From NCBI GenBank assembly GCA_038848005.1, contig JAWCNZ010000004.1, positions 10,279 to 74,278 on the forward strand: a stretch of 64,000 nt of DNA. The letters run 5' to 3'. Shown here piece after piece: positions 17,414 through 26,969 of this stretch (the first letter of the stretch is position 1; each line of letters opens with the position of its first letter). Source of the stretch: JAWCNN01 sp038848005. GTDB taxonomy: Archaea; Thermoproteota; Bathyarchaeia; Bathyarchaeales; Bathycorpusculaceae. The position numbers and the translations under genes are program-made. The notes beneath the pieces were generated by a model. It had not been told where the DNA came from. It was given only the letters and a program-made list of their open reading frames with translations, and did no database searches.

Positions 17414-18501
17414 AAAAAGCTTTGTTGGTGCTTGAAGACGGAACGATTGTTAGAGGAGATGGTTTCGGAGCGGTTGGCGAAGCGATGGGCGAGTTGGTTT
17501 TTAACACGGGAATAACTGGTTACGTTGAAGCGTTAACAGACCCGTCCTACGCTGGACAGATTTTGATGATGACTTATCCGCTTATCGGAAATTATGGCGT
17601 ATGCAAAGAAGATTATGAATCAAACGGAATAAAAGTTGAAGGATTCGTTGTAAGAGAATTATGCGAAACACCAAGCAACTGGCGCTCAGAAAAGTCCTTA
17701 GTTGAATTTCTTGAGGAGTACGGCGTTCCAGGAATACAGGGCGTTGACACAAGAATGCTTACCAAAAAAACACGGATTTACGGGACAATGAAAAGCACAT
17801 TAATAGTTTATGAAGGCAAAGATGAACCTAACATTGAAGAGGTTATTGAAAAAACGAGAAAGCAACCAGCAATAACTGAACTTGACCTTGTGCCTAAAGT
17901 TTCAATTTCAGAACCAAAAATTATAGACTGCGGTCAAGATTTGGATGTTGTCTTGATAGACTGCGGGGCGAAATGGAGCATAATAAAACTTCTACAACAA
18001 TTTGCAAACGTGACAATTGTTCCCTACAACACTCCAGCCAAAAAAATATTGGAGTACAACCCAGACGGAGTGCTCATATCAAACGGTCCTGGAGACCCTG
18101 TAAGAGTGAAAGAGACAATAGAAACCGCAAAGGAATTGGCTGGCAAAGTTGTTTTGTACGGCATTTGCCTTGGACACCAAATCATATCGTTGGCTTTAGG
18201 AGCAAAAACATACAAGCTAAAGTTTGGTCACAGAGGGGCAAACCAGCCAGTAAAAGATTTTGAAACTGGAAGAGTTTTCATATCAACCCAAAACCACGGT
18301 TTCGCTGTTAAAACTGAATCTCTCGAAGATGCAGGGTTAATTCTTACACAAATCAACTTAAACGACCAAAGCGTCGAAGGAGTAAAACACAAAGAATTAC
18401 CCATAAAAGCGGTTCAATACCATCCAGAAGCTGGACCTGGACCGCACGACACATACTTTTTCTTCGAAGATTTTGCAAAAACAATGAAGGAGTATACCTA
18501 A
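17401..18501 (+). CDS. carA: Carbamoyl-phosphate synthase small (glutaminase) subunit
   Basis: Hydrolyses glutamine and channels ammonia to CarB. The N-terminal domain holds NTGITGYVEALTDPSYAGQI and YPLIGNYGV. The class I glutamine amidotransferase domain carries SNGPGDP near 222 and GICLGHQIISLALGAK near 255-270 with the nucleophilic Cys. QYHPEAGPGPHDT near the end supplies the catalytic His and Glu. 366 aa. GGAGGAG precedes the ATG at 17401. Placement after argH suggests supply for arginine, and the enzyme also serves pyrimidines. Confidence 0.97.
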   Translation: MENMKKALLVLEDGTIVRGDGFGAVGEAMGELVFNTGITGYVEALTDPSYAGQILMMTYPLIGNYGVCKEDYESNGIKVEGFVVRELCETPSNWRSEKSLVEFLEEYGVPGIQGVDTRMLTKKTRIYGTMKSTLIVYEGKDEPNIEEVIEKTRKQPAITELDLVPKVSISEPKIIDCGQDLDVVLIDCGAKWSIIKLLQQFANVTIVPYNTPAKKILEYNPDGVLISNGPGDPVRVKETIETAKELAGKVVLYGICLGHQIISLALGAKTYKLKFGHRGANQPVKDFETGRVFISTQNHGFAVKTESLEDAGLILTQINLNDQSVEGVKHKELPIKAVQYHPEAGPGPHDTYFFFEDFAKTMKEYT

Positions 18502-21500
18502 ATGCCAAAACGCACAGACATCCACAAAATCCTAATAATCGGTTCAGGACCCATCATAATCGGTCAAGCCTGCGAGTTTGACTATTCTGGAAGCCAAGCT
18601 TGCAAAGCGCTTAGAGAAGAGGGCTACGAGGTTTTGCTTGTGAATTCTAACCCTGCAACCATTATGACAGACCCGGAAATGGCTGACAGAGTGTATATTG
18701 AACCGTTAACGGTGGATGTGCTGACGGAAATAATAAAACGGGAACGCCCAGACGCTTTGCTTACAACAATGGGGGGACAAACGGGCTTAAACTTGGCTGC
18801 AGAACTCTCCGAGAAAGGCGTATTGGACAAGTATGGCGTAGAGTTAATCGGAGCTAAATTCGAAGCCATACAAAAAGGCGAAGACAGAATACTCTTCAAA
18901 GAAACGATGGAAAAAGCGGGCATTCCAGTTCCAAAAAGCGCACCAGCCTACTCAGTTGAAGAAGCATTAAAAATAGTTGAGGAAATTGGGTATCCAGCCA
19001 TTATAAGAGCTGCTTTCACGCTTGGAGGAACAGGCGGAGGCATCGCCTACAACAAGGAAGAACTAAAACAGATAGTTTCTAGAGGTTTAGCCTACAGCCG
19101 CATAGGACAAGTCCTAATTGAAGAATCCGTCATTGGATGGAAAGAGTATGAACTTGAAGTTATGAGAGACTTAAAAGACAATGTGGTCATCATATGCTCA
19201 ATAGAAAACATGGACCCAATGGGCATACACACGGGCGACAGCATAACTGTAGCGCCAGCCCAAACCCTAACAGACAAGGAATATCAGATTCTGAGAGACG
19301 CTGCCATAAAGATTATACGGGCAATAGGTGTTGAAACAGGCGGTTCAAACATACAATTCGCAGTGCATCCGGAAAACGGAAGGTTTGTGGCTATCGAAAT
19401 AAACCCGCGGGTTTCCAGAAGCTCAGCTTTGGCTTCAAAAGCCACGGGATTTCCAATAGCGAAAATCGCTGCGAAACTCGCCGTTGGTTTGACGCTTGAT
19501 GAAATTCCAAACGACATCACAAAGAAAACGCCAGCATCATTCGAACCAACAATAGATTACGTTGTGGTTAAAGTTCCAAGATGGCCATTCGACAAGTTTC
19601 CAGATGCTGACAAAACCTTGACAACGCAGATGAAATCTGTCGGCGAAGTGATGGCTATAGGCAGAACTTTTGAGGAAGCTTTGCAGAAAGCAATAAGGTC
19701 ACTGGAGATTGGAAGGTACGGTTTAGGTGCAGACGGAAAGGATGAGCCGATGCCCGACGTGAAAACTCTTAGGGATTACCTTAAAATTCCAACACATAAG
19801 CGAGTATTCTATCTTAGACAAGCAATACAAAGCGGCATGAGCATAGACGAAATTTACGAGTTGACAAAGATTGACAAGTGGTTCCTCTACAAGATTAAGA
19901 ATATAGTTGACATGGAAAGGGAACTGGCAAAATACACAGTCAAAACAATTCCGAAGGAGTTGTTACGCAAAGCCAAAAGACTTGGATTTTCAGACAAACA
20001 AATAGCTTATCTGCTTGGTACAGACGAGCTTACAGTGCGAAAATATAGAAAGGAAATGGGAATTATTCCCACATACAAAATGGTGGATACATGCGCAGCA
20101 GAATTTGAGGCTGTAACGCCTTACTATTACTCTTGTTATGAAGACGAAGACGAAATAAAGGAAACTGGGAAAAAGAAGGTTGTGATACTTGGTTCGGGAC
20201 CAAACAGAATTGGGCAAGGAATCGAATTTGATTATTGCTGTGTACACGCTGTTAAAGCGTTAAGGGAAGAAGGCTACGAAGCGATAATGGTTAACTGCAA
20301 CCCCGAAACAGTGAGCACAGACTTCGACGTTTCAGATAAACTGTACTTTGAACCCTTAACCCTTGAAGACGTGTTGAACATAGTTGAAAGGGAAAAACCA
20401 GAAGGTGTAATCGTCCAATTGGGAGGACAAACTCCCATAAACTTGACAATTCCACTTCATAATCAAGGCGTCAAAATTTTGGGAACATCACCTGACGACA
20501 TAGACAAGGCTGAAGACAGAAAAAGATTCGCAGAAATTTTGGACAAGCTTGGGATTCCGCAACCTCCAAATGGAACAGCCATGAGCGTTGAAGAGGCAAA
20601 AGAAGAAGCCAAAAAACTTGGTTATCCAGTTTTGATTAGACCTTCATATGTTCTCGGCGGAAGAGCCATGGACATAGTGTACGATGAGGAAACGCTTGTT
20701 AAGTATATGCGTGAAGCCATAGAAGTTTCGCTTGAACATCCAGTTTTGATAGACAAGTTTTTGGAAGACGCCATTGAAACTGAAATTGACGCTGTCAGCG
20801 ATGGCGAAGAAACCTACATAGGCGGCGTAATGGAACACATCGAAGAAGCGGGAGTGCATTCTGGAGACGCTGCTTGTGTTTTGCCGCCACACAGCATAAG
20901 CGAAAGCGTAATTGAAACCATGAAGGAGTACACACGCAAACTTGCGAAGGAACTGTCTGTTGTTGGCTTGATAAACGTGCAGTTCGCCGTGAAAAACGGG
21001 AAAGTTTACGTTTTTGAGGTTAACCCAAGAGCGTCGAGAACCGTGCCATTCGTAAGCAAAGCCACAGGCGTGCCACTGGCAAAAATAGCAGCCAAATTAA
21101 TGGTTGGACATAAACTCAAAGAGTTTGGTTTAGGAGGGGGAGACGCAAAACTTGACCACATAGCCGTCAAAGAAGCTGTTTTTCCATTCGCAAAACTTCC
21201 AGGCGTAGATGTGGTGTTGGGTCCAGAAATGAAGTCAACAGGCGAGGTTATGGGGTTAAACCACGATTTCGGCATGGCATACTACAAGGCGGAGTTGGCG
21301 GCGGAAACAAACTTGCCCACAAGCGGAAACGTTTTCATAAGCGTCAGAGACGAAGAGAAAATGCGCATCGTTCCAGTAGCCAAAAAACTGCAGGAGTTAG
21401 GCTTAAAAATCCTGGCAACAAGAGGCACAGCTGAAACGCTTATCGGCATGGGCGTGGAAACTGAAATCATCCCCAAAATCAGCGAAGGACGCCCAAACGT

Positions 21501-21771
21501 TGTTGACTATATAAAATCTGGAAAAATCAGTTTAATCATAAATGTTCCAAAAGGTAAAGGGTCAAAGGATGATGAATTCCAGATAAGAAGGGCAGCGGTT
21601 GAGTATAAAGTGCCTTACATTACAACCACAGCGGCGGCTCAAGCCACCGCCAAAGCCATAGAAAGAATAAAAGAAAGCAAATTCACAATAAAGTCACTTC
21701 AAGAATACCACAATAAAATATTTGAAAAAGCCTATCCACCCCTCATAAGCGAAACATCACACCAAACATAA
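18502..21771 (+). CDS. carB: Carbamoyl-phosphate synthase large subunit
   Basis: 1089 aa, the full-length two-lobed enzyme. The first half carries LIIGSGPIIIGQACEFDYSG, the TTMGGQTGLNLAAELS segment and an ATP-grasp domain ending in AIEINPRVSRSSALASKATG. The second half repeats the pattern with ILGSGPNRIGQGIEFDYCCV and FEVNPRASRTVPFVSKATG. The C-terminal ~140 residues are the MGS-like allosteric domain (GNVFISVRDEEKMRIVPVAK, then LATRGTAETLIGMG). It follows the carA stop directly. No split or frameshift, unlike the split CarB of some archaea. Confidence 0.98.
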   Translation: MPKRTDIHKILIIGSGPIIIGQACEFDYSGSQACKALREEGYEVLLVNSNPATIMTDPEMADRVYIEPLTVDVLTEIIKRERPDALLTTMGGQTGLNLAAELSEKGVLDKYGVELIGAKFEAIQKGEDRILFKETMEKAGIPVPKSAPAYSVEEALKIVEEIGYPAIIRAAFTLGGTGGGIAYNKEELKQIVSRGLAYSRIGQVLIEESVIGWKEYELEVMRDLKDNVVIICSIENMDPMGIHTGDSITVAPAQTLTDKEYQILRDAAIKIIRAIGVETGGSNIQFAVHPENGRFVAIEINPRVSRSSALASKATGFPIAKIAAKLAVGLTLDEIPNDITKKTPASFEPTIDYVVVKVPRWPFDKFPDADKTLTTQMKSVGEVMAIGRTFEEALQKAIRSLEIGRYGLGADGKDEPMPDVKTLRDYLKIPTHKRVFYLRQAIQSGMSIDEIYELTKIDKWFLYKIKNIVDMERELAKYTVKTIPKELLRKAKRLGFSDKQIAYLLGTDELTVRKYRKEMGIIPTYKMVDTCAAEFEAVTPYYYSCYEDEDEIKETGKKKVVILGSGPNRIGQGIEFDYCCVHAVKALREEGYEAIMVNCNPETVSTDFDVSDKLYFEPLTLEDVLNIVEREKPEGVIVQLGGQTPINLTIPLHNQGVKILGTSPDDIDKAEDRKRFAEILDKLGIPQPPNGTAMSVEEAKEEAKKLGYPVLIRPSYVLGGRAMDIVYDEETLVKYMREAIEVSLEHPVLIDKFLEDAIETEIDAVSDGEETYIGGVMEHIEEAGVHSGDAACVLPPHSISESVIETMKEYTRKLAKELSVVGLINVQFAVKNGKVYVFEVNPRASRTVPFVSKATGVPLAKIAAKLMVGHKLKEFGLGGGDAKLDHIAVKEAVFPFAKLPGVDVVLGPEMKSTGEVMGLNHDFGMAYYKAELAAETNLPTSGNVFISVRDEEKMRIVPVAKKLQELGLKILATRGTAETLIGMGVETEIIPKISEGRPNVVDYIKSGKISLIINVPKGKGSKDDEFQIRRAAVEYKVPYITTTAAAQATAKAIERIKESKFTIKSLQEYHNKIFEKAYPPLISETSHQT

Positions 21772-21777
21772 ACAGCT

Positions 21778-23161
21778 TCAATCAAGAGACACTAACAGAA
21801 GTTTTAAGGACTTTTTATAATTGTTGATGGCTTTATGCGGTGCTGGGGCTCGTTTCTTGATTGCCAAGACAAATATTAGCATTAGGGAGATTGTTGTTAG
21901 AAGGATATAAATGGAAAATTCTGAGATGATTCGGGAGTCAAATCCGCTGTAGCATTCTATTTTGCCTCCAGTTGTTATGCCAATTATTTCTGAAAAACCG
22001 TCGCCATTTATATCTTGAATTGAGGATAACGATTCGAAAAGGTCAATACCATTGATTTGGGCCGGAGTTGCATTATCCTTTTTGAGAGAACAGATATACA
22101 GTCCATGTGAATGATTCGACGTGCAAGGTCCTAAAGCAATTTCGCGGATTCCGTCTCCGTCTATATCATCTATCATGCAACCAGCACGCACATACATTGC
22201 TGATATGTGAATTGGATAGATTATGTTGCCAGCTTGTCCGCTTAAAAGAGCCAAGGATTCACCCTCTGTTGTCCTAACTATAAAGTCGTTAAAACCGTCG
22301 CCATCTACATCTTGAACCACTAATGGTTTGTTCGCCGCCCCGCCTCCCACATCTATTTTCCACACTTCAGTCAACGAATTTCCGTTCACCTGAAACTTTC
22401 TTATTGTGGGATTGGGAGATTCTCCCAACATGTTCCAAATATCTTCCATTAACAGAAAGCTGCTATCATCTAATACATGGAGAGTTTCAGTGTAAAGTGC
22501 ATTAGGATATGACGGACGGGGAACAGAAAAAGTATCTATCAGTTGACCGTTAATATCAAGCATGACCAAATTATCTGTATAATAACAAAATAATACGATC
22601 CATAACTGCCAACACACTCAAGATCTTTGTTGGCGCCACCCATGTCCACAGAAACACTCCATCCTCGATGCTAATAGCAGTGACATTTTTATCAATAGCT
22701 AGAACAAGTTTTGAAGGGCTACAATATAATATCATGGTGGGGGAACTACTAAGGGTTTTATTCCATATTTGTTTCAATGTAGTATCATAACATTTCAGCA
22801 GACCACTCCAATCTGACGTAACAACAATATCATTCACATATAGGGCTTGTCTTAGTGATATTTGACCAAGACTCTGCGAAAGAATTACCGTCCCTGTCTT
22901 ACCATCCAGAAAGATAAACTCCACAGGGAGTTCTTCCACTTGACCATTAGAATACCGTGTAACCGCAAGAGTAGCTACAAAAACATCCTCATGCCCATCA
23001 CTATTAACGTCATTTATTACTTGCGTGACCAAAATGCTCGGGCTTCTAGGTTTAAATAGCCATAACCGAATTAATTCTCTGTTTGTTGCTATACAAACAC
23101 TGGATAGCAAAAAACACGAGTATGTCAAAGAGATCAATGCCATTGAGATTAATCTCTTCAT
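21778..23161 (-). pseudogene. Frameshifted FG-GAP/VCBS beta-propeller surface protein
   Basis: Two overlapping minus-strand frames together describe one secreted protein. The upstream part begins at ATG 23161 with GGAG before it, a signal peptide (MKRLISMALISLTYSCFLLS) and one D-x-[ND]-x-D-G repeat (DVNSDGHEDVFVAT). It ends at a stop near 22571. The next frame continues with CYYTDNLVMLDINGQ, three more calcium-type repeats (DVDGDGFNDF, DIDGDGIREI, DINGDGFSEI) and a C-terminal membrane helix with a KKRAPAP tail. Skipping one base in the T-run at about 22587-22590 joins them. It may be a decayed gene, a sequencing error or a real frameshift. No link to carB or asd. Confidence 0.7.
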
Positions 23162-23454
23162 TTTTCCTTTTCTCCAATCAAAAATTAAAATTTGAAGCGG
23201 CATAAATAGTTAACCTTTCGCAAATAACCGCATGTGCAATTCGGCTTAAGGTTTAGGGAAAACCTGTAACGATGCTTTTAAAATTAATTTTTTTTATCAC
23301 TGCGCTTTCCTCCCATATACGAGTTTAAAGTTGCAACATCAATATCGTGGCATCACGGCCGTCTCATTCTCGCTCCTTTCTGTTAGTAACGTTTAATAGA
23401 AGATTGGCGTAGACTTAAGATGAAGCTGCTTTATTTTGTTGCATTTACAACAGT
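23162..23454 (-). promoter_or_regulatory. Gap upstream of the FG-GAP gene with its probable promoter
   Basis: 293 bases. On the minus strand AACTATTTATG (23201-23211) is a TATA candidate about 40 bases before the FG-GAP start, followed by a GGAG ribosome site. The remainder, up to the asd stop, is AT-rich. It contains a small TGTTG/CAACA hairpin close to the asd end. I see no RNA gene or coding frame of note. Confidence 0.4.
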
Positions 23455-24510
23455 TTAGACGTACCCCTTTTTTGTGGCTAATTCTGCACTTAGCAAACCT
23501 GCGCCAGCGGCGCCCCTTATGGTGTTGTGTCCCAAACATAAGTATTTTATTGTAAGCGCTGGGTCTTCTCTTATTCTGCCGACGACTATGCTCATGCCTT
23601 TTCCTTCGTCTCTGTCAAGGCGTGGTTGCGGTCTGTCTTGTTCCTCTCTCACCACTATGGGGTTTGGCGGAGCCGATGGCAACTTAAGCCTTTGCGGTTC
23701 ACCCCTAAAGCTTCTAAAAGCTTCCTTAACCTCGTCAACCGTCGGTTTCTTCTCTAACTCAACGAAGACACATTCCAAATGTCCATCTTTAACGTCTACA
23801 CGGTTACAGCTTGCGCTTATTGTTATGTTTGCTGGTTGTACCTTGTTTCCGTCCAATGTCCCTAAAATCTTTAAAGTTTCCATTCCCATTTTTTCTTCTT
23901 CGCCTGAAATGTAGGGTATAACATTGTCAATTATGCCTAAGGAGGGGACGCCTGGGTAACCTGCTCCGCTTAGCGCTTGCATTGTTGAAACAACAACTTT
24001 TTTCAAGCCGAACTGCATTAGCGGTTTTAGGCTGATAGCCAACTGTATGGTTGAACAGTTTGGGTCTGTGGATAAGAAACCATTCCATCCGCGCTTTTTC
24101 CGTTGAACTTTAATTAGGTCTAGGTGGTCGGGGTTAACCTCTGGAATCAAAAGTGGGACGTCCTCTTCAAGTCTGTGAGCGCTTGCCTTACTGAAAACTG
24201 GATATTCACTGGCGAATTCTTCTTCAACTGGCCCAGCCACGTTCGATGGCAAAGCGGAAAAAACTAAGTCCACGTTTCCAGCCTCTTCAACCGATTTGAC
24301 GTCGGTGTTTACAACTGTCATTTCGCCGATTTCAGCGGGCATTTCAGACTCTAACACCCAACCGCACGCCTCTCGGTATTTTTTCCCAGCTGAACGCTCA
24401 GAAGCCGCAAGCACCTCAATTTCAAACCATGGATGATTATACAGCAGCTCTATGAATCGTTGTCCAACCATTCCAGTTGCGCCGAGCAAGGCGACTTTAC
24501 GCTTTTGCAT
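23455..24510 (-). CDS. asd: Aspartate-semialdehyde dehydrogenase
   Basis: Reduces aspartyl phosphate to aspartate semialdehyde, the branch point for lysine, threonine and, in archaea, the aromatic pathway. The NADP site VALLGATGMVGQRFIELL is at residues 5-22. The catalytic cysteine lies in STDPNCSTIQLAISLKPL near 148, and SASCNRVDVKDGHLE near 230-244 carries the substrate-binding region. 351 aa, archaeal/fungal-type family. A GGGAGGTGA ribosome site precedes ATG 24510. It lies 67 nt downstream of lrp on the same strand. Confidence 0.96.
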   Translation of the reverse strand: MQKRKVALLGATGMVGQRFIELLYNHPWFEIEVLAASERSAGKKYREACGWVLESEMPAEIGEMTVVNTDVKSVEEAGNVDLVFSALPSNVAGPVEEEFASEYPVFSKASAHRLEEDVPLLIPEVNPDHLDLIKVQRKKRGWNGFLSTDPNCSTIQLAISLKPLMQFGLKKVVVSTMQALSGAGYPGVPSLGIIDNVIPYISGEEEKMGMETLKILGTLDGNKVQPANITISASCNRVDVKDGHLECVFVELEKKPTVDEVKEAFRSFRGEPQRLKLPSAPPNPIVVREEQDRPQPRLDRDEGKGMSIVVGRIREDPALTIKYLCLGHNTIRGAAGAGLLSAELATKKGYV

Positions 24511-24577
24511 TTAACATTCACCTCCCAATGAGAAGGCATAAAACGTAATTAGCTTTTCATTTTCAAATTGCATAGTT

Positions 24578-24988
24578 TCACCAGCTTCGTAAAATTATCA
24601 TTGTGTTTGTGTTTACGACGCCCTCTATCCTGCGGATTTCCTCAACGGTTTTGTTAACTTCTGCGATGTTCATGGCTGAAATCATAATGGCGATGTCGTA
24701 TTCGCCAGTAATTTCGTAAACGCTTTCAACGTTAGGTATTTTCATGAGCGTGGCTGAAATTTCCGATGTGGGAATTGAAGGCTTAACTGAAACAAGCGCT
24801 ATTGCTTCTGCGCCTTCCGAAAGCCCAAGTCTTACAGTAAACCTTTTTATCACACCAGCCTTAACCAAATCCCTAATCCTTTTTCTGACAGCACCTTCTG
24901 AAAGCCCAACTTTCTTTCCAATTTCGCTGTACGTGGCTCGGGCGTCGTGTTTTAGGATTTGAATCACTTCCCTGTCAATTTCATCCAT
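24578..24988 (-). CDS. Lrp/AsnC-family transcriptional regulator
   Basis: 136 aa. Residues 1-50 are the winged helix-turn-helix (DREVIQILKHDARATYSEIG, then LSEGAVRKRI). Residues 60-136 are the alpha-beta sandwich ligand and oligomerisation domain (IPNVESVYEITGEYDIAIM). It resembles the small archaeal Lrp proteins such as LysM that control lysine genes. It lies between asd and the dapA operon, with the promoters of both in its 5' gap, so control of lysine synthesis is a reasonable inference. Confidence 0.88.
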   Translation of the reverse strand: MDEIDREVIQILKHDARATYSEIGKKVGLSEGAVRKRIRDLVKAGVIKRFTVRLGLSEGAEAIALVSVKPSIPTSEISATLMKIPNVESVYEITGEYDIAIMISAMNIAEVNKTVEEIRRIEGVVNTNTMIILRSW

Positions 24989-25144
24989 TGTTTTGTCCCT
25001 TTTTGCAGCTCTTTTTAATAGCTCGATGCTTCCTTATAAGTTTTGCGTTTTCCGTAAAATAATTCCTAAATTACCATTTTGTATATGTGGTTTTTTCCGA
25101 AATTCTTATAAGCTTGACTGATTTCACAATCAATCGGGATAAGT
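24989..25144. promoter_or_regulatory. Divergent promoters of lrp-asd and the dapA operon
   Basis: Plus strand: CCGAAATTCTTATAAG (25097-25112) is BRE plus TATA for dapA, with a GGGAT ribosome site before ATG 25145. Minus strand: ACTTATAAGG (about 25032-25041) is the TATA for lrp, giving a leader of roughly 25 nt with AAGGGAC. The two TATA boxes are about 65 bp apart, a spacing that would let one Lrp oligomer influence both. No obvious long palindrome is visible. Confidence 0.6.
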
Positions 25145-26176
25145 ATGTTTAAAGGATGCTACACTGCTTTAATAACGCCAATGTTGGAAAACTGCGAAGT
25201 GGACTTTAAAGGTTTGAAGGCGCTTATAGATTTCCAAGCGTCGCAAAGCGTCAGCGGCGTCCTCGCCGTGGGAACAACTGGAGAAAGTGCAACCCTAACT
25301 TGGAGCGAACACGACCTTGTAATAAAGAAAGTTTATGAATTCAGCCCTAAAAGGTTGTTTGTGATTGCTGGAACGGGAAGCAATTGTCTACGTGAATCCA
25401 TGGAAAGCACAGAACACGCCTACGAAGTGGGAATTAGGGCTGTTCTGCTCGTTGATCCATACTATAACGGTCCAAGCTCGCTTGAAATAAGAAGGGAGTA
25501 TATCGCTCCAATAGCCGAACGTTTTCCAGAAGTTCAAGTAATACCTTACATCATTCCTGGAAGAACTGGTACTCAACTTTTACCTCAGGATTTGGCGATA
25601 CTGCATTTGCAGTTTCAAAACGTGAATGCCGTGAAAGAGGCAACTGGCGACTTGGCAAACATGAAGTTGACAAGGAAACTCTGTGGAGAAAATTTTGATA
25701 TACTGTCTGGCGATGACGACAAAACATTTGAAATGATGGTTGACAAAGAAATTAGGGCTTCAGGAGTTGTTTCCGTAGTTTCCAACGTGGCGCCTGCTGC
25801 GGTTCAGAAAATGACAAGCTTGATTTCGGAGGGAAAAATTGGAGAGGCAAAAACCCTATGCGAAAAGTTGAAGCCGCTTTTCCAAATAGTAACTGTAAAA
25901 ACAACCGAAGAAACACAGTTTGGGGACGTAGTAGTGAAAGCCAGAAACCCATTACCATACAAAACACTAATGAACCTTCTTGGAATGCCCGCTGGACCGC
26001 TGAGACCACCGCTTGGGAAAATGACCAAGAAAGGCTTAAAAATTGTTTTAGAAACTGCGAGAGAGGTTTACGAGAAAAGCCCAGAAATCCTAAAGCCAGT
26101 TGAAGAATTTTTTGATGTTGACCTTTCGGAGAGGCTTTACAACGAAAAATATTGGGAAGGACTAGCTTATGATTAG
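25145..26176 (+). CDS. dapA: 4-hydroxy-tetrahydrodipicolinate synthase (DapA family)
   Basis: Condenses pyruvate with aspartate semialdehyde. The class I aldolase lysine lies in VNAVKEATGDLANMK near 165-178, and GTTGESATLTWSEH near 44-57 holds the TTGES substrate motif. The tyrosine segment reads PYIIPGRTGTQL near 135. At 343 aa it is about 50 residues longer than usual; the extra is a C-terminal tail after KPLFQIVTVKT. DapA-family aldolases vary in substrate, but operon company with dapB, lysA, dapF and dapL makes the assignment secure. Confidence 0.93.
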   Translation: MFKGCYTALITPMLENCEVDFKGLKALIDFQASQSVSGVLAVGTTGESATLTWSEHDLVIKKVYEFSPKRLFVIAGTGSNCLRESMESTEHAYEVGIRAVLLVDPYYNGPSSLEIRREYIAPIAERFPEVQVIPYIIPGRTGTQLLPQDLAILHLQFQNVNAVKEATGDLANMKLTRKLCGENFDILSGDDDKTFEMMVDKEIRASGVVSVVSNVAPAAVQKMTSLISEGKIGEAKTLCEKLKPLFQIVTVKTTEETQFGDVVVKARNPLPYKTLMNLLGMPAGPLRPPLGKMTKKGLKIVLETAREVYEKSPEILKPVEEFFDVDLSERLYNEKYWEGLAYD

Positions 26177-26966
26177 GCTTTGCGTTGCAGGCGCAACTGG
26201 AAGGATGGGGAGCACCATAATTGCTGAAGCTCTAAACAAGGGCGGTTTTGAAATTGTCGGTGCGGTAGCCGCTCCAACGGACCATGGCGTTGGCAAAACA
26301 CTGCGCAGTTTGGGAATAGGCAATCTGGATTTGACGGTTGTTGAACCTTCAAGGCTCAGGGAAGCTGTTGAAAATGCGGATGTTTATGTTAGTTTCACCA
26401 CGCCAGAAGCTGAAATGGCAAACCTTCCTAAAGTGGCGGATTTTGGCAAAAGAATTGTTATGGGAACAACTGGATTCACAGACGAGCAGATGAGTTGGCT
26501 TAAATCTTCAGTTTCTTCGAAGGTGCCTGCGGTTTTCGCCCCTAACTTTTCAATAGGTGTAAACTTCACGTTAAAAATGCTGAAAGCCATAGCGGTTTTG
26601 CCTGAAGATTATGAAATCAGCATTGTAGAGGCACATCACTCCAAAAAGAGAGATGCTCCAAGCGGAACCGCCCTCGCCATAGCAAACCTAATCTCTAAAT
26701 TAAGGGGGTACAAGACGACTGTTTACGGCAGAAGCGGAATCAGCCAAAGAAAACGTGAAGAAATCGAAGTTTTAGCTGTTCGAGGCGGCGGAATTCCGGG
26801 AATACATGAAGTGGTGATTGCGGGACCCTACGACATGATAACCGTCAAACACATTTCATTTTCCAGAAACGCCTTTGCTCAAGGAGCGCTTTACGCCGTA
26901 GAATGGATAATGAAACAGACAAAACCAGACGTTTATTCCATGGATGACGTTTTGGGCGGTGAATAA
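26169..26966 (+). CDS. dapB: 4-hydroxy-tetrahydrodipicolinate reductase
   Basis: NAD(P)H-dependent reductase acting on the DapA product. The nucleotide site RLCVAGATGRMGSTI is at residues 3-17. The family signature EAHHSKKRDAPSGTALAIAN lies near 155-174 and includes the catalytic His-His and Lys. TTGFTDEQ and APNFSIGVN are also typical. 265 aa. It overlaps dapA by 8 nt and is followed by lysC after 3 nt. Confidence 0.97.
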   Translation: MIRLCVAGATGRMGSTIIAEALNKGGFEIVGAVAAPTDHGVGKTLRSLGIGNLDLTVVEPSRLREAVENADVYVSFTTPEAEMANLPKVADFGKRIVMGTTGFTDEQMSWLKSSVSSKVPAVFAPNFSIGVNFTLKMLKAIAVLPEDYEISIVEAHHSKKRDAPSGTALAIANLISKLRGYKTTVYGRSGISQRKREEIEVLAVRGGGIPGIHEVVIAGPYDMITVKHISFSRNAFAQGALYAVEWIMKQTKPDVYSMDDVLGGE

Positions 26967-26969
26967 CAA

